Source of the DNA: Blautia sp.
GTDB taxonomy: Bacteria > Bacillota > Clostridia > Lachnospirales > Lachnospiraceae
Length of the DNA: 10,229 nt
Assembly: GCA_030841965.1 (NCBI GenBank)
Contig: JAUUSJ010000146.1
Coordinates: forward strand, 1-10,229
Direction: 5' to 3'
Positions 5,923-10,229 of this stretch are shown in pieces. The notes under the pieces were generated by a model, which was given only the letters and a program-made list of their open reading frames with translations, made no database searches and was not told where the DNA came from. Numbering within the stretch: the stretch's first letter is position 1; each line of letters begins with the position of its first letter. The position numbers and the translations under genes are program-made.

Positions 5923-5955
5923 GTAAAAAACACGAACTTATATGTAATTTTTCCC
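5923..5955. repeat. Spacer repeat, copy 2, right part (kinase 3' end)
   Basis: All 33 bases match 1222-1254, which in the intact cassette are the last codons of the kinase gene and the start of the spacer. Here no kinase gene is attached. After 5955 the sequence changes to that of the regulator upstream region, so the kinase and regulator genes have been lost between the two. Confidence 0.9.
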
Positions 5956-5966
5956 CCAAATTATTT

Positions 5967-6130
5967 TTAACAAAAAAATCACCTCTATGTATCAAAATAT
6001 AATCATACCTCAAATACATATAAAGGTGAAAACAACAAAAACTTCTTATAAAAATATAACCATCATTATAATTGAAAAATACAAATACAAAAAACAACCA
6101 TAAGAATATAACCAATATTATAATAAAAAA
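5967..6130. repeat. Upstream-region repeat, copy 2, with tandem AT-rich units
   Basis: Positions 5967-6090 match the block upstream of the LytTR promoter (3261-3380). A TCACCTCTATGTAT / ATACATATAAAGGTGA dyad (about 5979-6028) is better preserved here than in copy 1. Within this region ATATAA(C/T)CA recurs at 5997, 6054 and 6106, and the last two units (52 bp apart) share ATATAACCA..TTATAAT...AAAA(T/C)ACAAA. The units contain TATAAT-like words on the minus strand but no convincing full promoter. No gene is seen between 5956 and 6200. Confidence 0.6.
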
Positions 6131-6200
6131 CACAAACACCGAAATCCGAATATCACAATATATCTCTCCCCTCATTCCACTCATATCTGCCAGTACACAG

Positions 6201-6390
6201 CCAAAAGAGGAGAGGGATATGCCATACAAACGATAGAGAGTGGAGCGATTTTTCGATATACTTAGCTTTGTCGCTGGAGCACTGTTTGAGCGCCGTAGGC
6301 GTGAGTTTGCGGGAGGCGGCAAAAATCAGCGTATGTCGAAAAATCGTGGGAACGAACGTGTTTGTATGGCATATCCCTCTCCTCTTTTGG
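6201..6390. repeat. 190-nt long inverted repeat, possible MITE-like element
   Basis: The arms 6201-6231 and 6360-6390 are perfect 31-bp inverted copies (CCAAAAGAGGAGAGGGATAT... and its complement). A second stem pairs 6246-6261 with 6331-6346 (CGATTTTTCGA exact, then one mismatch). The core is more GC-rich than its surroundings and holds a small CGCC-GTA-GGCG hairpin. No target duplication is visible at the edges. It may be a dispersed noncoding repeat, a MITE or a large bidirectional terminator between the CPBP gene and the cassette region. Confidence 0.7.
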
Positions 6391-6425
6391 CGTCTGTCCC
6401 CTGTTTTATCATCTATCCCCCTCTC

Positions 6426-7361
6426 CTAAACCACCTCTATCATAACACATACTCCAAGACAAATAAGCACCGCCAAAACCAAACTAACACTCACAATCCT
6501 CGGTCTCGGCAATCTCTCCCTCTCTTCTTTATATTCCCTACTAAACCACGTCATCATATACTCATACCGATGATTCCTCTTCGCTAATGCCGCAAGAAGA
6601 ACAATCCCCAAAACCGCTCCTCCAATCGCAAAAGGAAGATATACAAGCAACGCAGCGAAAATTCCACTCTGATTTAAAACAGTTGTACTCGCATTTCCCA
6701 TCCCATTTACCAATTGCTCCGTCAATTTTAGCACATATATCAGACAAACACTCTGCCCATTAAAAAGACAATGCACAATCATACTCGGAATCAAGCTATC
6801 TGTCACCTCATCTAAGACTGCCAGAGCAATTCCCATAAAAAAAGCATAACAAAGCTGATTAAAATTCATATGCAGCGCCCCAAATAAAAGAGCCGAATAT
6901 ACCATCCCTCGAATTGGTCTCGCCTGACGATACCCTCGGTAAATAATCCCTCGAAATAGAAACTCCTCTACTATCGCTGGAATAATGGCAATCACAACAA
7001 AACTAATCCAAAATCCCTGGTCTACCATATCGGAGACAGAAGAAGAAGCCACATTTTCCACAAATAACATACTAATCGCATTAATAACCGCCACAATCGG
7101 TATAAGGCAAATTCCATATAAAATAGAAAGTAAAATACTAATAAAATCCACCTTTTTCAGTCTAAGGTAATCCTTTATATTCACCTTCCAACATAACAAA
7201 AATACAACTCCTATAACAAAAAGAGATAACTCCAATAAACAACTATGAAGTATCGTGCTCTGTGTAAAATACTGTATGACAAACGAAAAAACTAAGTATA
7301 AGATAACTAAAACTAAGAAAAAACGATTTGTCTTTTTTATTCTTTTCTCGTATATTTCCAT
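6426..7361 (-). CDS. CPBP-family intramembrane protease (Abi/CAAX-type)
   Basis: This 311-residue multi-pass membrane protein carries the full set of CPBP glutamic-protease motifs. These are EExxxR (Glu132, Glu133, Arg137 in VEEFLFRG), FxxxH (Phe160, His164 in FGALHMN) and HxxxN (His197, Asn201 in HCLFN). About eight hydrophobic segments run from residue 13 to the C-terminus. Family members act in prenyl-protein processing, bacteriocin self-immunity or regulated proteolysis; nothing here selects one role. The ATG at 7361 has GAGGAG 7 nt upstream, and the longer TTG start at 7388 lacks a site. It lies 23 nt after the CvfB-like gene, so the two are probably one transcript. The large inverted repeat follows its stop codon. 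Confidence 0.88.
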   Translation of the reverse strand: MEIYEKRIKKTNRFFLVLVILYLVFSFVIQYFTQSTILHSCLLELSLFVIGVVFLLCWKVNIKDYLRLKKVDFISILLSILYGICLIPIVAVINAISMLFVENVASSSVSDMVDQGFWISFVVIAIIPAIVEEFLFRGIIYRGYRQARPIRGMVYSALLFGALHMNFNQLCYAFFMGIALAVLDEVTDSLIPSMIVHCLFNGQSVCLIYVLKLTEQLVNGMGNASTTVLNQSGIFAALLVYLPFAIGGAVLGIVLLAALAKRNHRYEYMMTWFSREYKEERERLPRPRIVSVSLVLAVLICLGVCVMIEVV

Positions 7362-7384
7362 TTTGTATCTCCTCGTATTATTTA

Positions 7385-8227
7385 TCAATCATCCATTATC
7401 TCAATCCTATCTTCTAAAATATCTATCTTATGCTCCTTCCATAACCTTCCAATCGCTCTTTTAAACGCATTTTTACTCATCTCAAGCTCCTGTTGAATCA
7501 GTTCCGGCGAAGATTTATCGTGAATCAATAAACACCCTCCATTTTCACGAAGTTTTTGTAAAATATACTCACTATCTTTATCCATCTGACGATACGCCTT
7601 CTGGCGAGTGCTAAGGTCAAGTTTTCCATCCTCTCTCACTTTTAAAACTCTCGTCTGCACCTCGTCTCCCACATGCAATTTTTGAAACAGCTCTGCCTTT
7701 GGAATCATTCCCATATATTTGTCATCCACTGCGACAAAAACACCAAACTTTTTATTGATATCATATACATGTCCCCTCACCACATCATTTTTCTTATACG
7801 GACTATCCGTATCTAATAATGTATAAAGCTTCATCGTCGCGCAGAGGCGCTCACTCTTATCAACATAGAGAGAAACTAAATATTCTCCTCCCTCTCTCAC
7901 CTGTGTGGTCTGTTCTTTAAATGGGAGTAATAAATCTTTCTCCAATCCCCAGTCCAAAAATGCTCCAATCTTCGTTATCTGGACAACACGAAGCATTGCC
8001 TTTTCTCCGACCGATAAATATGGAATATTGGTAGTCGCTATGAGGCGGTCGCTGGAATCTCTGTAGACAAATACTTCTATCTCATCTCCAATCTCACTTC
8101 CCTTTGGCACTTGTTTTCTAGGAAGCAAGATACTTCCATCTTTCTTTCCTCTCTCATCATTTAAATACACACCAAAATCTGTCTTATTTATCATAAATAA
8201 CTTTTGTCTTTTCCCTAATTCAATCAT
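7385..8227 (-). CDS. cvfB: CvfB-like S1-domain RNA-binding protein
   Basis: This 280-residue cytoplasmic protein has the CvfB/YitL layout. An N-terminal S1-like domain (about 1-62) starts with KRQKLFMINKTDFGVYL. A second follows (about 66-130) with ITKIGAFLDWG. The third and most typical S1 domain (about 143-212) contains DINKKFGVFVAVDDKYMGMI. A C-terminal winged helix ends it (about 220-280). CvfB binds RNA and affects virulence-factor expression in staphylococci; its role in clostridia is not established. The ATG at 8227 follows AGGAG with good spacing, while the longer frame to 8266 has no site. A candidate structured leader lies just upstream, and the CPBP gene follows in the same unit. 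Confidence 0.88.
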   Translation of the reverse strand: MIELGKRQKLFMINKTDFGVYLNDERGKKDGSILLPRKQVPKGSEIGDEIEVFVYRDSSDRLIATTNIPYLSVGEKAMLRVVQITKIGAFLDWGLEKDLLLPFKEQTTQVREGGEYLVSLYVDKSERLCATMKLYTLLDTDSPYKKNDVVRGHVYDINKKFGVFVAVDDKYMGMIPKAELFQKLHVGDEVQTRVLKVREDGKLDLSTRQKAYRQMDKDSEYILQKLRENGGCLLIHDKSSPELIQQELEMSKNAFKRAIGRLWKEHKIDILEDRIEIMDD

Positions 8228-8267
8228 TTTCTCTCCTATCTTCTCTTCACTATATATATTTACCATA

Positions 8268-8366
8268 CAGATACTTTTCTAGATGAACGACTCGGCAATA
8301 AGTAACCGAGAATTCCTACCTCAAACTTCTAAAGTTTATCCATCCAATTATGAGTCAAAGTATCTG
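8268..8366 (-). ncRNA. Candidate structured leader upstream of cvfB
   Basis: A perfect 10-bp stem joins 8357-8366 with 8268-8277 (CAGATACTTT with AAAGTATCTG). It encloses two local hairpins, AAACTT-CTA-AAGTTT (8323-8337) and CTCGG/CCGAG (8291-8310). This gives a three-way-junction-like fold of about 100 nt ending 40 nt before the cvfB start. No T-run follows, so it is not a simple terminator. I recognise no known riboswitch or T-box motif. The rest of 8228-8478 shows no gene and no clear promoter. Confidence 0.35.
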
Positions 8367-8478
8367 TCTGATATCTTACCAAATATTTCTTCTTTCTTCA
8401 ACTGTCTTTTCTCTTTTTATTTTATGTATTTTTCTCTACAAATATCGTTTCCCAATGCTTGTCCTACATTTACTTAAA

Positions 8479-9189
8479 CTATCTTCTCAAAAGAAATTCA
8501 ATCAACGCATACGTTTCTTCTTTATCATTTTGAAATTCTACGATTACGATATTATCTTTCCTATAGACATTCGGATAAAACATATCATATAATTTTCCCT
8601 CTTTTTTATACTCCGCTCTCATCTGATAAATCTCAAAATTTTCTGGAATATATTCCATCGCCATCTCAATATATTTTTCATTATTCACATGACCATTTGT
8701 GTCAATCATCATCTTCATAATCTGGAATGGTTCTTCTTTTATCGCCTCTTTTTGAATCTTTATCTTATCCTTTGCATAATCCATATCTATCTTTTCTTCT
8801 AATCCGTATTTTCCGATATCTTCCTCTGTAATCTTCATCGGACGATTTCGATTCAAATCCAATAAAAACCAAATCGAATTCGCTTTCGCAATGATATTTT
8901 CTCTCTCGTCCATCAATATAAAATTTCGATAAGCTCGAACTCCCTTCGTGTCATACGCCCAAGTTCCAATTATGATATTTTCTCCAAACTCTGGATACCG
9001 CTCCACCACAATCTGCCACGAAGATAAAAGCCACGCCTTTTTATTATTCTCTAAATAATTAAGCCCAATTCCTAAATCTTCTGAATGAAATGTACTACAA
9101 TCTTGAAAATAATTGACTACCTGAGCCATATTCACTTTTCTCGTCTTATCTACTTCACTATATCTCACTCGTTCTTTTACTTGATACAT
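8479..9189 (-). CDS. Acyl-ACP thioesterase (FatA/FatB-like double hotdog)
   Basis: This 236-residue cytoplasmic enzyme should release fatty acids from acyl carrier protein. The first hotdog domain (about 1-125) has RYSEVDKTRKVN, then a long helix NYFQDCSTFHSEDLGIG and RAYRNFILMD. The second (about 150-235) has DTNGHVNNEKYIEMAMEYIP, whose Asp163, Asn165 and His167 match the catalytic Asp-Asn-His of plant-type acyl-ACP thioesterases. Length suits the bacterial family. The ATG at 9189 has AAGGAAG 6 nt upstream; the longer frame to 9207 starts with an unsupported TTG. It lies downstream of the BMC gene and a weak hairpin. Its substrate chain length cannot be read from the sequence. Confidence 0.9.
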   Translation of the reverse strand: MYQVKERVRYSEVDKTRKVNMAQVVNYFQDCSTFHSEDLGIGLNYLENNKKAWLLSSWQIVVERYPEFGENIIIGTWAYDTKGVRAYRNFILMDERENIIAKANSIWFLLDLNRNRPMKITEEDIGKYGLEEKIDMDYAKDKIKIQKEAIKEEPFQIMKMMIDTNGHVNNEKYIEMAMEYIPENFEIYQMRAEYKKEGKLYDMFYPNVYRKDNIVIVEFQNDKEETYALIEFLLRR

Positions 9190-9205
9190 TTTTAACTTCC
9201 TTTCC

Positions 9206-9244
9206 AATCTATCTTTTCTTAATTTCTAATCTATCTTTTCTTAA
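9206..9244. repeat. Tandem 17-bp direct repeat before the thioesterase gene
   Basis: AATCTATCTTTTCTTAA occurs at 9206-9222 and 9228-9244, a period of 22 bp, directly upstream of the thioesterase ribosome site. A period near two helical turns would suit an operator, but simple local duplication is as likely. Confidence 0.6.
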
Positions 9245-9248
9245 ACTA

Positions 9249-9287
9249 GAAAATAGATACCATACACTTACGATATACAGTATCTAT
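9249..9287 (-). terminator. Weak hairpin terminator after the BMC gene
   Basis: On the minus strand ATAGATAC (9280-9287) pairs perfectly with GTATCTAT (9253-9260) across a 19-nt loop and is followed by TTTC. It lies 10 nt after the BMC gene stop. The AT-rich stem and short T-run make it leaky at best, so read-through into the thioesterase gene is likely. Confidence 0.35.
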
Positions 9288-9296
9288 CTCATCTTC

Positions 9297-9611
9297 CTAT
9301 CGATTCATTCTCTGTTTTTGCTCGTCCAGTTGAATTGCCCGCATCGCTGTCTCCACAGCGGAGGTATCCCCAAAGAACGCCAATGTTGTAATATGCTGTG
9401 GACAACTTCCCGCAATCTCCACAGGAAAAACTTTACTTGTCTTTACTACTAAATCTCCGTAATATAAAACGCTTGCCACAGACCCCTGATATAACCCAAT
9501 CGCATTATAGTGAATATCTTGCAATTCTTTTCTGGCTTCTGCATTTAGCTTACGCTCAAACATCTTCATACATGCCTTACCTGGATTATAGATAATCCTT
9601 GTCTCCATCAT
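9297..9611 (-). CDS. Orphan BMC-domain (microcompartment shell-like) protein
   Basis: This 104-residue protein appears to carry one BMC shell domain at about residues 33-95. It reads NAIGLYQGSVASVLYYGDLV, then VKTSKVFPVEIAGSCPQHIT, then TLAFFGDTSAVETAMRAI. The GDTSAVETAMRAI tail matches the usual GDVGAVxxAxxA end of BMC domains. About 30 extra N-terminal residues (starting MMETRIIYNPGKACM) are not part of the standard fold. Shell proteins normally sit in operons with enzymes such as Eut or Pdu, yet here the neighbours are tRNAs and a thioesterase. AAAGGAGGAGG lies 8 nt before the ATG, and a promoter lies about 75 bp upstream. The domain call rests on recognition by eye and could be wrong in detail. 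Confidence 0.7.
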   Translation of the reverse strand: MMETRIIYNPGKACMKMFERKLNAEARKELQDIHYNAIGLYQGSVASVLYYGDLVVKTSKVFPVEIAGSCPQHITTLAFFGDTSAVETAMRAIQLDEQKQRMNR

Positions 9612-9655
9612 CGCAATAACCTCCTCCTTTATTCTCCTTCATTTGCTTTTTCCTT

Positions 9656-9689
9656 TGATATGATTATCCATATTTTTTTAATCATATCA
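9656..9689. promoter_or_regulatory. 11-bp inverted repeat at the BMC promoter start site
   Basis: TGATATGATTA (9656-9666) and TAATCATATCA (9679-9689) are perfect inverted copies with a 12-nt spacer. The dyad overlaps the -10 region and the start of the transcript. It could be a repressor operator or a 5'-end hairpin. Confidence 0.4.
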
Positions 9690-9713
9690 TACATTTTTTG
9701 TACAAACAAGCAA
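9686..9713 (-). promoter_or_regulatory. Promoter of the BMC gene
   Basis: On the minus strand TTGCTT (9708-9713) and TATGAT (9686-9691) are 16 bp apart. This fits a sigma-A promoter just downstream of the tRNA terminator and about 75 bp upstream of the BMC start codon. Confidence 0.5.
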
Positions 9714-9744
9714 CTTTTTGGTTCATCATCTGTCTTTAAGTTTA

Positions 9745-9781
9745 GCCTAAAAATAAAAAGAACAGCAATTTGCTGTTCTTT
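9745..9781 (-). terminator. Strong terminator of the tRNA cluster
   Basis: On the minus strand AAAGAACAGCAA and TTGCTGTTCTTT form a perfect 12-bp stem (9757-9781), followed by TTTATTTTTAGG. It lies 6 nt after the tRNA-Gln gene and closes the tRNA transcript. Confidence 0.9.
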
Positions 9782-9787
9782 ACTAAG

Positions 9788-9859
9788 CTGCCCTACCAGG
9801 ATTCGAACCTGGAGATGCCGGAATCAGAATCCGGTGCCTTACCGTTTGGCGATAGGGCA
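9788..9859 (-). tRNA. tRNA-Gln (anticodon CTG)
   Basis: A 72-nt cloverleaf has acceptor TGCCCTA/TAGGGCA with discriminator G, the U1-A72 pair typical of tRNA-Gln. The T arm holds GGTTCGAATCC and the anticodon loop TTCTGAT gives CUG. CCA is not encoded. It is the last gene of the cluster. Confidence 0.95.
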
Positions 9860-9894
9860 ATATGCAATTGGCGTTTTAAATCTTTAAAACGAAA

Positions 9895-9968
9895 CGTGCG
9901 CTAGAGGATTCGAACCCCCGACCTTTTGGTCCGTAGCCAAACGCTCTATCCAGCTGAGCTAAGCGCAC
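9895..9968 (-). tRNA. tRNA-Arg (anticodon ACG)
   Basis: A 74-nt cloverleaf has acceptor GTGCGCT/AGCGCAC, discriminator G, D arm GCTCAGCTGGATAGAGC and anticodon loop CTACGGA, giving ACG. The first base would be edited to inosine to read CGN codons. CCA is not encoded. Confidence 0.95.
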
Positions 9969-9978
9969 ATAAGGGTTA

Positions 9979-10065
9979 TGCCGGCGACCGGAATCGAACC
10001 GGTACGGGAGTATAAGTCCCGCAGGATTTTAAGTCCTGTGCGTCTGCCAGTTCCGCCACGCCGGC
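9979..10065 (-). tRNA. tRNA-Leu (anticodon TAA)
   Basis: An 87-nt class II tRNA with a long variable arm (GCGGGACTTATACTCCCGT). Acceptor GCCGGCG/CGCCGGC carries discriminator A, as in tRNA-Leu. The anticodon loop CTTAAAA gives UAA, reading UUA/UUG codons. CCA is not encoded. Confidence 0.95.
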
Positions 10066-10070
10066 ATATA

Positions 10071-10143
10071 TGGGACCAATAGGGCTCGAACCTATGACCC
10101 TCTGCTTGTAAGGCAGATGCTCTCCCAGCTGAGCTATGATCCC
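10071..10143 (-). tRNA. tRNA-Val (anticodon TAC)
   Basis: A 73-nt cloverleaf has acceptor GGGATCA/TGGTCCC (one wobble pair), discriminator A, D arm GCTCAGCTGGGAGAGC and anticodon loop CTTACAA, giving UAC. CCA is not encoded. Confidence 0.95.
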
Positions 10144-10179
10144 AAATGCTTATTTAATTTTTATAACTTTCGTTATAAA

Positions 10180-10229
10180 CGACCCAGAAGAGACTCGAAC
10201 TCTCGACCTCCGCCGTGACAGGGCGGCGC
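10180..10229 (-). tRNA. tRNA-Asp (anticodon GTC), 5' part outside the window
   Basis: The 3' part of a tRNA is visible: anticodon stem and loop (GCC CTGTCAC GGC, anticodon GUC), T arm AGAGTTCGAGTCTCT, acceptor strand ending GGGTC and discriminator G, as expected for tRNA-Asp. The D arm and 5' acceptor strand continue beyond 10229. Confidence 0.93.

Noticed and set aside
5990..6130. CRISPR-like array from spaced ATATAACCA repeats
   Set aside because: The units are degenerate, the spacing is 52-57 bp with similar spacers, and no cas gene is present. TnpB here belongs to the IS.
5843..6322. 159-codon minus-strand open frame and a 115-codon plus-strand frame (6240-6587)
   Set aside because: Both run through the long inverted repeat and AT-rich repeats, have no ribosome site, and give low-complexity sequence. 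The plus-strand one also overlaps the CPBP gene antisense.
8283..8592. Plus-strand open frames of 64 and 80 codons upstream of cvfB
   Set aside because: No ribosome site, composition unlike a protein, and one overlaps the thioesterase gene antisense. The region is better read as a leader or spacer.
9660..9887. 75-codon plus-strand open frame near the tRNA genes
   Set aside because: It crosses the BMC promoter, the terminator and the tRNA-Gln gene, and has no ribosome site.

Overview
The window looks like chromosome from a low-GC Gram-positive anaerobe, most likely a clostridial Lachnospiraceae relative. The reasons are its AT-rich composition, AGGAGG-type ribosome sites, CvfB and CPBP proteins of Firmicutes type, an AgrA/AgrC-like LytTR two-component pair, an IS608-like element, and tRNA genes without encoded CCA. 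Every convincing gene lies on the minus strand, so transcription runs from high to low coordinates.

Region 1 (about 1-3400) is an intact signalling operon. It holds a LytTR response regulator, a GHKL (AgrC-like) histidine kinase, a small HAAS/DUF1700 membrane protein and a secreted protein of unknown function, ending in a terminator. A strong sigma-A promoter (TTGACT-17-TATTAT) precedes the regulator. Two ATTATGT direct repeats 21 bp apart abut its -35 and could be a LytTR operator, which suggests autoregulation.

Region 2 (about 3400-6170) appears to be the wreck of a second copy of the same cassette. Pieces matching the regulator upstream region, the 3' end of the kinase gene, the kinase-HAAS spacer and the HAAS start codon survive in the same order. 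Most of the regulator, kinase and HAAS genes are gone. The wreck also holds a secreted-protein remnant with no start codon, a 37-residue membrane peptide gene, and an XRE-type HTH gene whose reading frame breaks at an A_AAA_AAG sequence. A 1588-bp IS608-like element is inserted inside the duplicated spacer. The uninterrupted spacer in region 1 acts as a natural empty site and fixes the element ends at TTAC/TCAA. The element keeps an intact TnpB nuclease, hairpin ends and a probable omega RNA, but its TnpA gene is gutted.

Region 3 (about 6170-9700) returns to housekeeping genes. It starts with a 190-nt inverted repeat and then a CPBP membrane protease downstream of a CvfB-like S1 RNA-binding protein, with a possible structured leader before cvfB. 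An acyl-ACP thioesterase and an orphan BMC (microcompartment shell) domain protein with its own promoter follow.

Region 4 (9745-10229) is a tRNA cluster: Gln(CTG), Arg(ACG), Leu(TAA), Val(TAC) and the 3' part of Asp(GTC), closed by a strong terminator.

The most unusual material is the paired intact and decayed cassettes, with the TnpB element trapped at a site whose empty version is still present 3 kb away.
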